The notes under the pieces: generated by a model
The model's input: the letters and a program-made list of their open reading frames with translations, nothing else
The model's database searches: none
What the model was told of the DNA's origin: nothing
Assembly: GCA_035771165.1 (NCBI GenBank)
Contig: JAWNZC010000311.1
Location: forward strand, 2,665,001-2,729,000
Length of the DNA: 64,000 bases
From: Paragorgia papillata
Taxonomy: Eukaryota; Cnidaria; Anthozoa; Scleralcyonacea; Coralliidae
Direction of reading: 5' to 3'
In this document: positions 53,149 to 63,912 of the stretch, piece after piece
How positions within the stretch are numbered: position 1 is the stretch's first letter
Layout: the number at the start of each line of letters is the position of its first letter
Translations under genes and position numbers: made by a program

Positions 53149-56100
53149 GATTCAGAAGAAGAAGATCTATTTGCAATCAATCATAAAACAAATACGACCA
53201 AATCTGGGGCTGAACATAGTAAGAAATTCTTCGCACATTTAAACCTCGTCGATAAAGATCAAACAAAGACTGTGAGAGCGCAAATTGATTCGGCTTCAAC
53301 TTGCAATACAATTCCCATGGTAGTGTTAAACAAGCTATTCCCAAGAAGCAAGATATTGAAAACCAAAGCCGTGATACAGACGTATGGAAGCCAAACAATA
53401 AAGCCAATTGGACGTGTAACTCTCTGCTGCGATATGAAAGGTAAATTGCACTTAATCGTTTTTCTGGTTGTTGATGTCCCTCAGGGAAAGCCTCCTTTGC
53501 TATGTGGTCGTGATGCCCAAATCCTTGAATATTTAAAGATTCATGCAGATGAGGTGCATTCCGTTGAAAACCGAAACAATACGGAGCAGAAACATTCAAA
53601 GTTATTACCACCTCTGGGGAAGTTGACAAAGGAAGATGTGTTAAATCATTATGATAATATATTCACACCAAGCAGAGGACGACCGTTGGGTGCGCCGATG
53701 CATATCGAACTAAATTCAAACCTCAAGCCAGTACAAAGCCCGCGACGTCGCGTTCCGGTTGCGAAATTATCTAAAGTCAACGCAGAGTTGCAAAGACTTT
53801 GTGAAGAGGGGACCATCGCACCAGTGACACAACCTACAGATTGGCTGTCGAACATGTTGGTAAAAGAAAAGCCGAACGGGAAATTAAGAATTTGTATTGA
53901 TCCAAGTCAAACCATCAACAAAGCAATTAGACGACCGGTGTATACCATTCCAACAATTGAAGAGAAACTCCCACAGCTGACTAAGGCAAAGGTCTTTACA
54001 ATAGTCGATGTCTCCGAGGCTTTTCACAACATCGTATTAGATGAACCATCTTCGCTGCTCACTACCTTTCAAGGGCCGAACGGTCGGTTTCGCTATACTC
54101 GCATGCCTTTTGGTATATCTTCAGGGCCAGAAGAATATCAGCGACGACAGCAAGAATTTCTAGAAGGTCTAAATGGTGTAATAAATATTGCCGACGACAT
54201 ATGTATATTTGGATGTGGGAATACCAAAGAAGAAGCAGACAAGGACCATGACAGAAACCTCATTTCCTTACTCAACCGATGCAGCAAAAGAGACCTGCGC
54301 CTTTCACCAAAGAAGTTACAATTTAAATCCACTTCCGTCACGTTCATGGGACATTGTCTGACAAGTAATGGAGTAGCTCCTGACCCATCAAAGGTGACAG
54401 CGATAAGAGAAATGCCCAGACCAACAGATAAAGTGGGAGTGCAACGATTTCTGGGAATGTGCCAGTATCTTTCAAAATTTTCGAAAGATCTTAGCAAGAT
54501 TGTACTTCCACTGCGAGAGTTAACTAAACAAGATGTCGAGTTTAACTGGTCGGAAAGTCAAGAAAAAGCCTTCATAGCAGCAAAAGAACTAATAGCATCC
54601 AACACAATTCTCCGGTACTATGATGTCAATCTTCCCGTCACACTGCAAGTTGACGCTTCAGATGAAGCCATTGGTGGAGCATTGATCCAAGAGGGACGAC
54701 CAGTGTGCTTTACATCGCATACCTTGAACTCCACCGAGAGAAACTATGCGCAGATTGAGAAAGAGTGCCTTGCAATAGTTACTTGTATGGACAAATGGCA
54801 TCAATATTTGTATGGCAAGAATGACATCACAGTACACACAGATCATCAGCCTCTAGAGACAATTTTCAAAAAACCTCTGTGTAAGGCCCCTCGGCGGTTG
54901 CAGAGAATGATGTTAAGGTTACAACAGTACCATTTTACAGTGAGTTACAAGAAAGGCAAAGAGATGTACATCGCAGATACATTATCCCGTGCAGCATTAC
55001 TAAAGCCCACAGCAACTGGAATAGGAGAAGTTTTCCGCCTTGAACTAGAGTGCATGGACTTGAAACCAGAAATGTTATCTTCCACGACATTCCTAAAGTT
55101 GCAAAGAGAAACGGCAGCGGACTTAACACTTAAAGTACTTTACCAAATAGTAACGAAGGGATGGCCATCCGACAAATCAAGTGTTCCAGTTGAGCTTCGA
55201 CCTTATTGGGATTACAGAGATGAAATTTCTGTATACGAGGGTGTTTTACTCAAGAGCAATCAAACGATCATTCCATCAACTTTAAGATCAGAGATGTTAG
55301 AGAAAATACATAGAGCACATCAGGGTGTGGATAGCAGCATTACAAGAGCGCGAGAAACTTTGTTTTGGCCAGGTATGCAAGCAGCCATCCGACAGACCTG
55401 TTTGTCATGTGGTTTATGTGACCAGTACCTAACAGAACGTCCTACGGAACCCATGAAGTCACAGGAAATACCAACGCTACCCTGGTCAAGAATAAGCGTA
55501 GATTTATTTCAACTCGACGGGAAACACTACTTGGTCTCCATAGACCATTACAGTGACTATTTTGAACTCGATGTATTGAAGAACACCACGGCCAGTACAG
55601 TAATTCGAGCAATGAAGAGAAATTTTGCGCGACATGGAATTCCCCAAGAATGTGTCAGCGATAATGGGCCACAATTTGATAGTTATGAGTACGCCAAATT
55701 TGCCAAGGACTATGGATTTAAGCCCATCAAGTCTTCTCCTTATCACAGTCAGGGGAATGGAAAAGCTGAATCAGCTGTAAAAGTAGCAAAGAACATATTG
55801 AAGAAATCTCGTAACGAAGATCCACATTTGGCTTTATTAGCATACAGGAACACTCCACAACAGGGCTACACATACTCGCCATCACAAAGGTTAATGTCAC
55901 GAAGACTGCGAGACACGATTTCAACACTGGCGAGCCAATTGCAGCCACATCCAGTTCCCAAGACAACAGTGTTAAATGATATAGCAACAAGAAGAGCAAG
56001 ATCAAAGCAACACTACGACAGAAAAGCATCAAGTCCACTGAAGGAATTCTTGAAAAATGATAAAGTTTTTGTAAAACCACGGCCTGGGAACAAGCATAAA

Positions 56101-56181
56101 CCTTGGAACGGTTATGGAAAACCAAGCTCAACGATCATGTGTGGTACAGACCCCACTTGGGTCTATTCGTCGAAACCATAA
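53149..56181 (+). CDS. Gypsy pol: protease, RT, RNase H, integrase
   Basis: Open without interruption from the codon after the gag TAG, so expression probably needs readthrough. Protease: AQIDSASTCNTIP, with DSA in place of the usual DSG/DTG. RT: KLRICIDPSQ, FTIVDVSEAFH, RMPFGISSGPEEYQ and the catalytic block INIADDICIF. RNase H: LQVDASDEAIGGAL, ERNYAQIEKECLAIV and VHTDHQPLE. Integrase: H-x3-H...C-x2-C zinc site (HRAHQG to CLSCGLC), then SVDLF, CVSDNGPQF and GNGKAESAVK carrying the D,D,E triad. Near 56,105 the expected frame shifts: the authentic tail continues in the +1 frame (next entry). Confidence 0.9.
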   Translation, partial: DSEEEDLFAINHKTNTTKSGAEHSKKFFAHLNLVDKDQTKTVRAQIDSASTCNTIPMVVLNKLFPRSKILKTKAVIQTYGSQTIKPIGRVTLCCDMKGKLHLIVFLVVDVPQGKPPLLCGRDAQILEYLKIHADEVHSVENRNNTEQKHSKLLPPLGKLTKEDVLNHYDNIFTPSRGRPLGAPMHIELNSNLKPVQSPRRRVPVAKLSKVNAELQRLCEEGTIAPVTQPTDWLSNMLVKEKPNGKLRICIDPSQTINKAIRRPVYTIPTIEEKLPQLTKAKVFTIVDVSEAFHNIVLDEPSSLLTTFQGPNGRFRYTRMPFGISSGPEEYQRRQQEFLEGLNGVINIADDICIFGCGNTKEEADKDHDRNLISLLNRCSKRDLRLSPKKLQFKSTSVTFMGHCLTSNGVAPDPSKVTAIREMPRPTDKVGVQRFLGMCQYLSKFSKDLSKIVLPLRELTKQDVEFNWSESQEKAFIAAKELIASNTILRYYDVNLPVTLQVDASDEAIGGALIQEGRPVCFTSHTLNSTERNYAQIEKECLAIVTCMDKWHQYLYGKNDITVHTDHQPLETIFKKPLCKAPRRLQRMMLRLQQYHFTVSYKKGKEMYIADTLSRAALLKPTATGIGEVFRLELECMDLKPEMLSSTTFLKLQRETAADLTLKVLYQIVTKGWPSDKSSVPVELRPYWDYRDEISVYEGVLLKSNQTIIPSTLRSEMLEKIHRAHQGVDSSITRARETLFWPGMQAAIRQTCLSCGLCDQYLTERPTEPMKSQEIPTLPWSRISVDLFQLDGKHYLVSIDHYSDYFELDVLKNTTASTVIRAMKRNFARHGIPQECVSDNGPQFDSYEYAKFAKDYGFKPIKSSPYHSQGNGKAESAVKVAKNILKKSRNEDPHLALLAYRNTPQQGYTYSPSQRLMSRRLRDTISTLASQLQPHPVPKTTVLNDIATRRARSKQHYDRKASSPLKEFLKNDKVFVKPRPGNKHKPWNGYGKPSSTIMCGTDPTWVYSSKP

Positions 56182-56407
56182 ACAAATTAGAAAGGCAAGG
56201 ATGGAACCAGAAGATAATTATGAAACAAAGGAGGAAGAATGGGAAATTATATCGCTGCCAGATGATGAACCGTCAAGCCCGATCACCCAACCAATGGCAA
56301 CAGAAGGACCAAACGAATCTCGGACCTCAACTGAAGCAGACCAGCCGCTCCGTCGTTCAACAAGAATCAGAGCAATGCCAGCCAGATACCAGGACTACGT
56401 TCTTTAG
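56114..56407 (+). pseudogene. Gypsy pol C-terminal tail in shifted frame
   Basis: Continues the polyprotein after a one-base shift: VVQTPLGSIRRNHKQIR, an acidic middle, and the basic RRSTRIRAMPARYQDYV that typically ends gypsy pol, stopping at 56,405-56,407. The shift suggests a single-base deletion in this otherwise fresh copy. Confidence 0.75.
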
Positions 56408-56607
56408 TTATATAGTTTAGTTGTTATTTATAAGACAATTTTGTATTCAATGAACAGGCCAGCAGGACTACATGGATGACATAGTTAGTTATGTTTATTT
56501 ATTTTTAGAAGAAGAAGAAAAACAAACAAACTCTTATTGACTTTGCTGCTACTAAGTTATTTTTATTAGTTACTTTTTGGGGGGTTTTGTCATTAAAAAG
56601 AGAAAGA
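56408..56607 (+). other. Gypsy 3' non-coding region and polypurine tract
   Basis: 200 bp between pol and the 3' LTR, ending AAAAAGAGAAAGA. Confidence 0.7.
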
Positions 56608-56718
56608 TGTTAATAGGTTAGATATTATAATTCATTTATGTTAATATATTCATAATACTAGTATATATTCATGCCTGTAAAGCATGAGATATATTATTAA
56701 ACAAGTAGATGTTTAACA
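56608..56718 (+). repeat. 3' LTR
   Basis: Identical to the 5' LTR; followed by AACA, the target duplication. Confidence 0.95.
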
Positions 56719-56722
56719 AACA

Positions 56723-57140
56723 CTAATTTGATGTGTTTAAATACCAAGAAAACCAAAAGTTTGAAAATATCTCAAGACAAAAATTCAATGGTCTAGATGA
56801 ATGGATGTCACATTAGATTATGTAGAAATTGATGAGGTAAAAATAGCTCCTATATGAGTCCATTTTGATAATCTACTTCTATGAGATAAACAAATTAAAA
56901 CCGTATATCAAACTGTTAATAAACGGCTGTTTCTATTCAAACGGGTAAAACAAAATGTACCGTTTCACTCTCTCATGACGTCTTGTAAAATGTTAATCTA
57001 TCCTCGTCTATTATATTGTTTCACTATTTGTGGAAACGCAAATAATAATAGACTTATAAACGATCTCCTGAAATTACAAAAGAGATTGTAGTGTAGGTAT
57101 ATTATCTGCCATATCCGGAAGATATTATAAATAAGTCTGA
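56723..57140 (+). pseudogene. Dead LINE reverse transcriptase, right part
   Basis: Continues the LINE cut at 52,138: fragments with VKIAPI, a VYQTVNKRLFLFKRV-like segment, LIYPRLLYCFTICGN and LINDLLKLQKRL correspond to the RT thumb and C-terminal region of a jockey/CR1 LINE, with many stops. Confidence 0.6.
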
Positions 57141-57154
57141 TTGTTTAATAAACG

Positions 57155-57382
57155 AGCAGGAGTGTTTTATCTGGTCTAAAGACACGAGGCGAAAGCAGAG
57201 TGTTTTATACATGATAAAACACAAACTGCAAGTTTATTGAACGACTTCAAAAACGAACTATTTCTTAAGTTTATTGACATAAAAATTTTGAAGATTGACC
57301 TTGTGTGAACCGTAAAATCCAGCAGGAAGTTTATCAAAAATGGTAAGCGTGTCTCTAGCATGGATATAAAGAGACTCGCCAA
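57155..57382. mobile_element. MITE with GAGTSTYTTTAT-type ends
   Basis: The left end GGAGTGTTTTATCTGG...AAAGACACG is matched in reverse by GGCGAGTCTCTTTATATCC...AGAGACACG at the right, with GTGTTTTATACATGATAAAA near the left end. AACTCATTAATAATTCA just outside on the minus strand is shared with 29,786 and 37,900. Confidence 0.45.
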
Positions 57383-58261
57383 ACATGGATTTCTTTTGTA
57401 TTTCCGCCATGAATTATTAATGAGTTTCTGAATGACAATTAAAGTATGAGTCTATTCTACAATGGCGACGAGGATGAACAAAAACGTACCGTGAGCACAT
57501 CATATATGACTTCGACAGTGAAATGCACATTAAACCATTTCATGTTAGCTTCGTTTCAAGAATTTTGTCAATGATTTTCTGAGAACAATATGGACGCAAT
57601 CTCAACAGATTTCATTCATAAAAATCAATTTTCTCTGATGAACTGACCATTGGTGTTTTAAAATATGATAAAGAAGAGTATGTGGTTAGTTTAAATGCAT
57701 ATTCAATTGTCGAACGGGATAAAATATTTTTTGTAAGCATTTGAAGTGAAAATTTGATGCAATCAGCAAGCGATTAATTACAGTTGTAGCCATTTAAAAG
57801 AAGTTGCGTATGTCACTGGCATAATGACCTCTTAGACAAAACAAATCGAAGAAATCACTCTAGTCAAGCAATTACAAAGTTATTTAGAAAAATATTAGTA
57901 GTTTGACAAAGGAACTGTCGTCCTATTCAATTTCTATAGAACCGTGGCAATGTCGAGTGGCACATGTGCCGCAACTGGTTGCTCAATTACTTGAATGAAC
58001 ATTTTTCGCGATAGAACGTAGTGGAATTAGTGTGACAGCATAACCAGAATTATTTTTTTTCTGGCCTTATTTTTTCTTTCATCTCAAAATGTTTCACGTC
58101 ATATGCTTCCAGGATACCTGAATATTTATAACCATTTCCTTTTTCGAGATGTATTATTATTATCATTATTTTAAGCAAAAAGCCAGCTCAAACACAAAGT
58201 CTGGCCATATACACACATTCCCACAAATATTTGTTAGGAGATTAACCGAGTCCTTTCAAGT
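57383..58261. other. No gene seen
   Basis: AT-rich with no recognisable repeat or coding signal beyond the shared ATTAATAATTCA motif at 57,410. Confidence 0.4.
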
Positions 58262-60260
58262 AGTTTCTACTCCGCCTGAACTACACCACTCAACACTCTT
58301 TTTAATTTTGTGTCCCCTTTCAAAAGCACTGTCTGTTGCATTGTCCTCACTATTTTCATTATTTCTCCTTCTTTGTCCAATACTTTTGTCACCGCTTCCA
58401 TCGCCTTATCCGCACCGCCACCCAAGCAATCAAGAATGATTAGTACCATTCCACGGTAAATCCTGGTGTCTTCCTCCAGTTTCGAAAGCAAGTTGCCTGT
58501 ACTTTCGTAGCTTCTCTTGTCCTTTCCTTAATATTCTGCTTGTGGAGAGCACGACATGTCCACCAACTATATCTGAAGCCGTTGATTGCCTTCATGGGGT
58601 TCTGATCGTAAAGCTTTAAGTCTGTCAGGCTTCCATTCTCTTCTTCATCTCTCCTTTAATCCTCTGAATCACCCTCTCCTTATCAATCTGTTTCCCTTGC
58701 TCTATTCCCAGGAAGTTGTAGCACTCCTCCTTTTCCGGGTCAAGGGCTTGTGCTCTCTCTTGCAGGATTATCAATCCTTCTCCCTTGATCATCGCCCCCC
58801 GCTTGAAGACTATCTTCAATTCTTCACTCCTTAAACTGCCCCTGTTTCTTCATTTTCACGTACTGTTGTTTCATTTGCAACTTGCATATGTTTGTGATCA
58901 TCTATGGACAGGCTATGGGTTTTCTTAATGGCTCTTTTACCAGGTGGTTCAATCCTGTAACCTCTCGTTTCTTCCAGTAGCATGGCCACTGGGATTTTAT
59001 AGCCGACCCGCGAATAGCTATTTCCTTGCAATGCAAAAAGCCACACAGGATTCGAATACATCTACTTTGCTGTCTCTCTACCTCTTATTTCCAGTTTCGT
59101 TTTCCAATTGGACATCAGTCTCTTTGTTACTTTTATTACATGGCTTGGTATCCATACCCACTCGTACACCATTAACATCCAGTCGTGATGCACTTTGTCA
59201 TAGGCCTTCTGGTAGTCATAGAAGGCACAGCACGATCTCATTTATGTTTCCTTACCTCGTCCATAATGCATCTGTTGGTCTACTATCCCAAGGACAGAAG
59301 GACTCCTTCTGTGGCTCTCAGCTGGCCTTCATCTCATAAGTCGTTGCGTGTTGCATGATCCTTTATATACTTGCTCAACATTCCAGTAAAGAGTTTATAT
59401 GAGGTGTTAAGGCAGGTTATGGTTTTGCACGCCTTCTCCAAGGACAGATCTTCTATTCTTTTGGAGTAAGACTGAACTGTCAACCACTCGAGGATGTTCT
59501 CAGGGTTCTCTATCCACCTCTGAATGATTGCATCGTCCTGCTCAGTGCTTTCCATGTTTCTTTAAATCTTTTCCACAAGTAGTTCTGGATTCCATCTACC
59601 CCTGGTGTTGTCCAAATTTTTCTCCTTTTTATAGTTCTACCAATCGACTTCTCACTGATATCAATATCTCTTACCTCTCTAATTTTCTTCTTCCTTGATC
59701 TTCTTCATCCATGACCGTTCTGGAGTGGATTTATCTTCCTCCCATATTCCTCCCCGAAATTTTACAAATTTCTCCATTGAAGGTGGCTCACCTCTGAATT
59801 GCTTTGTTTCATTCACTTTCTTGTAGAAGGCCTCCTCACACTTTAGGAACATTGCAATCATTGTTCCTCTTTCGTTTTCTCGTTACTAAAGTCTTTTCTA
59901 AGATCACTTTCTTTACCCTTAATTCATCTGGCCACCTTTCACTAACATTTTCCAGTTCCTGCGTTTCTGTTGAGCCTTTTTCACTTCCTTCTTGGTCGCT
60001 TTCCTTTTCGTTCTTCTCCGGTGCAGTTCATTTTTGGCCCTTTCAATTATCTGTATTAGATTTTTGATCTGGTCCCTTTGTTTTCTCTCTCTCCTGTCAC
60101 CCTTCTTCGCCTTAGCTTTTTTCTTCTGCCTTTCTGGTTTTAGTTCTTTAGTCCTGATGTGATGCAATTGCCCTTTCCAACTTTGTATATGCAGTGTCTG
60201 AGGTGATCTTCCAAAATCTTGTTGGCATATTTTTCCATTTCGGCTTTCATATTAAGTTTT
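58262..60260 (-). pseudogene. R2/NeSL-like LINE relic
   Basis: Minus strand, in many frames. N-terminal KAEMEKYANKILEDHLRHC and a lysine-rich region (60,250-59,920). Then FVKFRGGIWEEDKSTPERSW (about 59,740) and RT with WIENPENILEWLT, KTITCLNTSYKLFTGMLSKY (59,520-59,340), followed by LLEETRGYRIEPPGKR and THSLSIDDHKHMQVANET (58,980-58,870), where the catalytic block is degenerate. Then IVFKRGAMIKGEGLIILQER, LDPEKEECYNFLGIEQG, and the C-terminal LIILDCLGGGADKAMEAV and LKRVLSGVVQAE (58,440-58,262). This order is that of site-specific LINEs with a restriction-like endonuclease; most of the endonuclease region between the last two blocks is deleted. Confidence 0.7.
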
Positions 60261-60359
60261 GAAAGCTTACTTCGCGTTTCAATCTTATTTGCTTATTTTT
60301 GGTATTAATTTTACAATTTCTCCTGCAAAGGAAATCTCTCAGCATTCCCTCATACTCGG

Positions 60360-62600
60360 TGATATCTACTTATAATAATAATAATAATTTATTAATTTAT
60401 AATGTGCTTTTTAACATAAAAATGTACATACAGTACATACATATAAAAACATATTATACATACAAGATGTTCTTAAAAAGCTAGTTTAAAAATATATGTT
60501 TTCAAGCAAGATTTAAAAGTACTTATTGAAGATATGTTACGCAATGTTACTGGCAAGGCATTCCAAAGTTTTGGTGCAGCCACACTGAAGGACCTATCAC
60601 CGAAAGTTCTAAGCATTTTGCCTTTTGGAAAAAGTAAGACTGTACTAAAGCATTAACGCAAAGAATAGCGCGCCGGCTGCCTAACCGTAATTAAGTTACT
60701 AATATAGTCCGGAGCCATTCCATGTAAAGCCTTAAACGTTAAAAGTATAATCTTAAAATCTATCCTAAAGCTAATCGGTAACCAGTGCAGTTCACGCAGA
60801 ATGGGCGTTATATGATCATATTTCCTAGTTGAAGTTAAAAGTCTTGCAGCTGCATTCTGCAGTCTTTGTAACTTAGCTAACTCACGCATAGGTAGTCCAT
60901 ACAAAAGGCTATTACAATAATCTATTCGATTTGTGACAAATGCATGGATAACAGTCTCTAGTTTATCTTGGGGCAAACATTTACTTATACGCTTAATATT
61001 ATGAAGCCAGAAAAAAGCTGCTCTGCAGGATTTCGTTTAATGGACGGACATTGACAAATTACTATCAAACAAAAAACCTAAGTTTCGCACTGCAGGAACC
61101 GACTGAATGCTATTACTTCCGACTTGGACACAAGGAATTTCAATTTTCGCTAACTGTTGCCTAGACCCTATAACCAAAAATTCTGTCTCATCATCATTTA
61201 GTTTAAGTTTATCCTTAAACATCCATTTCCTTAAGTCTGCAATGCAGTTCTCCATGGCGCGTACAGCTTCAGCCTGACCAGTAAAACTGTCAGGCTTGAA
61301 CGATAGATATAGCTGTGCATCGTCAGCAAAGCAATGGGCATCAGGTAGGTGAGCTTGAATGATCTCAAACATCTCAGAGGCGTATGTTATGAACAAAAGC
61401 GGTCCCAAACAAGATCCTTGTGGTACACCAAAATTCAGATCAAAGCTGTCAGATGTTGCCCCATCAAATAAAATCCTCTGACTCCTTCCCAACAAATACG
61501 ACGCGAACCAGTCCAAAACCTTTCCGTTTATGCCAAATTTAGTGTTCAAACGCTTGAGTAGTATCCCATGATCGACTGTATCAAACGCGGAGCTTAAGTC
61601 CAATAAGATCAAAAGTGTAACACGTTGCGAGTTCATATTAAGAAGGATATCATTTGTAACCTTTAATAAAGCAGTCTCCGTGCTATGAAATTGACGATAC
61701 GCAGATTGGAACTGTGGGTAGAGGCCTGAACCCAGCAAATGATCATGTAACTGATTGTAAACTGCACGTTCTGTAAGCTTGGACACATATTGCAAATTAC
61801 TAACAGGGCGTAAATTTTTAAACACCAATTCCAGTCCAACTTTTTTCAGTAACGGGAGAACGACAGCCTCTTTCCATACCTTCGGAAAATACCCAGATTC
61901 TAACGAGATATTAATTATCTTCGTGATCACAGGAAGTAATAAATCAATACATGATAACAATAAGGTCGTTGGCATTGGATCAAAGCAACAGGATGTCGCT
62001 TTAGAGTTAATAAAAAGCTCGCGCACATTCTCCTCAGTCATCAATTTGAAAGAGTCAAATAATGGCATGCTGGTTGATGTCTCATTTTCCTGCCATTCCA
62101 TTGTAGCAGTCACATCATCTAACTCATCACGTATGCGCAAAATCTTTTGCACAAAAAATTTACCAATGTCATTAACCAGCACTGTTTTATAAAGATAATG
62201 CGGGAAAGATAACGAATCCTTCACTACTAACAGATTTTTAACAGCCTTAAAAAGCTTACACTGGCTATCAGCGTTCTTGTCAATAAATTCAGAGAGAAAA
62301 GACGAGCTAGACTCATTCAGCAAATACGTGACACGATTATTTAACACCTTAAATCGATCGAAATCCGCAGCAGTTCTCGACGTCCTCCACTTTCTCTCTG
62401 CACGCCTACGTTCCCTCTTCGCGACGCGAATCTCCTCCGTGTACCATGGCACTTTGGCCCTTATAGTAATAAATCTGGTCTCGATGCTCATCTTCCTGCT
62501 CATCTTCCGTCTTCTCTTATTCTCTTTCTTCGGCTGTTCCATCCTCCTTCGGGTCTGACTGTTCTTCCACCAATTCCCGCTGAATTGTAAAAAAATGGCG
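60360..62600 (-). pseudogene. CR1-like LINE, 5'-truncated, RT nearly complete
   Basis: A long frame (62,635-61,037) carries KVPWYTEEIRVAKRERRRAE, FDPMPTTLLLSCIDLLLPV, LRPVSNLQYVSKLTERAV, FQSAYRQFHSTETALLKV, LILLDLSSAFDTVDHGIL, GVPQGSCLGPLLFITYA and CFADDAQLYLSF with the FADD catalytic core, then NLGFLFDSNLSM. After a stop and shift it continues with LPQDKLETVIHAFVTNRIDY and LRELHWLPISFRIDFKIILL (60,976-60,653). A further shift leads to GDRSFSVAAPKLWNALP near 60,560. A (TTA)n tail lies at about 60,372-60,390. The endonuclease half is missing; the truncation point is between 62,480 and 62,640. Confidence 0.8.
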
Positions 62601-62654
62601 TCTATCCGACTATTCCGCACTTTCCGCACGCTCAAGGGAGAAGAACATGGATTT

Positions 62655-62900
62655 GTCTACCGAAATATAAGCAAACCAATGAAAATTTAGACTCTAACGA
62701 CTCCTAAAGTAAGTATAAGCATTTGTCTGCTGTAATTATTTCGTAATATTTTAGATTAGCCATAATTTGGTAAAATTTGACGAAAACCATCTCGGCCAAT
62801 CTGCCAATGTATCGAACAAACATATTTGCAAAATTTTACCTAAACTTGGCGATGTTTTAATCGCGAACAGGAGTAAATATGTCATGCAAAATAACATGGG
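62655..62900 (+). repeat. Dispersed repeat R2a, copy 2
   Basis: Matches 23,385-23,612. Confidence 0.65.
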
Positions 62901-62994
62901 AGAAATTATAGAATGCCAGGCCAATCCAAAGTTCCATAATTGTTCCATCCGGCTACAAAACTGCTCACATGATCTTATTACGCCATTTGTTTTG

Positions 62995-63070
62995 CGTGGC
63001 TGCATGGCTGCATGGCTACCTGTCTACATGGCTACATGGCTACCTGGCTACACAGCTACGTGGTTATGTG
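62995..63070 (+). repeat. Degenerate CTGGCTACATGG minisatellite
   Basis: Units of 8-9 bp (GGCTGCAT, GGCTACAT, GGCTACCT) over about 75 bp. Confidence 0.7.
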
Positions 63071-63218
63071 GCTTACAAGGTGACACGTGACTCAAAATAA
63101 TTCGTAAGTCGAAATAATCGAAGGCAAAAAAAAAGAAAGTGAAAATGATTAAAGATCTGATAAATTGCATGAGCATAGGGGTTCTCAAAATAGTCTTGAT
63201 CAACACAAGATCAATTAT

Positions 63219-63650
63219 GATAACCTGAACCCCATACAATGGAACCGTAGACCTTAACCCTAATCACAAATGCGGGATGTTTGTGGTATGGAAAATTACG
63301 ATAACCTGACCCCCATACAATGGAACTATGAACCATAACCCTAATCACAAATCCGGGACATTTGTAGTATAGAAAATTACGATAACCTGACCCCCATACA
63401 ATGGAACCATGAAACCTAACCATAATCACAAATCCGGGACGTTTGTGGTATGGAAAATTATAATAACCTGACCCCCATACAATGGAACCATGAACCCTAA
63501 CCCCCCTAATCACAAATCTGGGACATTTGTGCTATGGGAAGTTACGATAACCTGATCCCCCTTCCCCCTCCCACAATGGAACCATACAACCTAAGCCTAA
63601 TCACAAATCTAGGAAGTTTGTGGTACGGAGAAATACGATAACCTGATCGC
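63219..63650. repeat. 81-bp satellite, five units
   Basis: Units begin GATAACCTGA at 63,219, 63,300, 63,381, 63,462 (AATAACC), 63,546 and 63,637: spacing 81, 81, 81, 84 and 91 bp. Each contains CCATACAATGGAAC, AACCCTAATCACAAATC and a GGGACRTTTGTGG word. Because 81 is divisible by 3, the minus strand stays open over four units as a 27-residue repeat (GSIVWGSGY, a Y..K..P..VIRV core). Coding is not supported otherwise. Confidence 0.9.
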
Positions 63651-63690
63651 CACCCCCCCCCACCCCCCCCCCCCCCCCCCCCCCCCCCCC
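63651..63690 (+). repeat. C homopolymer run
   Basis: CCCCCCCC-A-C(n) of nearly 40 bp, at the end of the last satellite unit. Confidence 0.95.
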
Positions 63691-63691
63691 T

Positions 63692-63912
63692 ATATATTTG
63701 GTATAAATCTGTTTTAATTTGTAAATTTCAAAAATAAGTGAAGTAAACCACGCGCTATGGTGCTATGGCACATTATTGGGGGGGGGGGGGGGGGGGGGGG
63801 AGTCTTCAAAAAGCAATATAATATTTGCGTTTTATTGTATTGCCTTGATCTTTTCAATTTGTGAAATGGTGCTTTTCATTTTATTAATAATTGGTAATAA
63901 AATTTTTTTTTC
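63692..63912 (+). repeat. Dispersed repeat R2b, copy 2, with G run
   Basis: Matches 24,700-24,900. A G run of about 22 bp lies at 63,779-63,800 where copy 1 has only GGGGGG. Confidence 0.6.

Larger units (their letters stand above)
52139..56718 (+). mobile_element. Complete Ty3/gypsy retrotransposon, identical 111-bp LTRs
   Basis: The 5' LTR 52,139-52,249 and 3' LTR 56,608-56,718 are identical base for base by eye, start TGTTAATAGG and end ATGTTTAACA. AACA flanks both ends (52,135-52,138 and 56,719-56,722), a 4-bp target duplication. TGGTGGCAGCGGTGGG follows the 5' LTR as primer-binding site, and AAAAAGAGAAAGA precedes the 3' LTR as polypurine tract. Identical LTRs mean recent insertion. The element carries gag and pol in one frame, separated by a single TAG. 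A shift near the gag start and another near the pol end may impair this copy. Confidence 0.95.

Noticed and set aside
63219..63650. CRISPR-like or telomeric array
   Set aside because: Repeat units are contiguous without unique spacers, the genome is animal, and AACCCTAA words occur only once per 81-bp unit.
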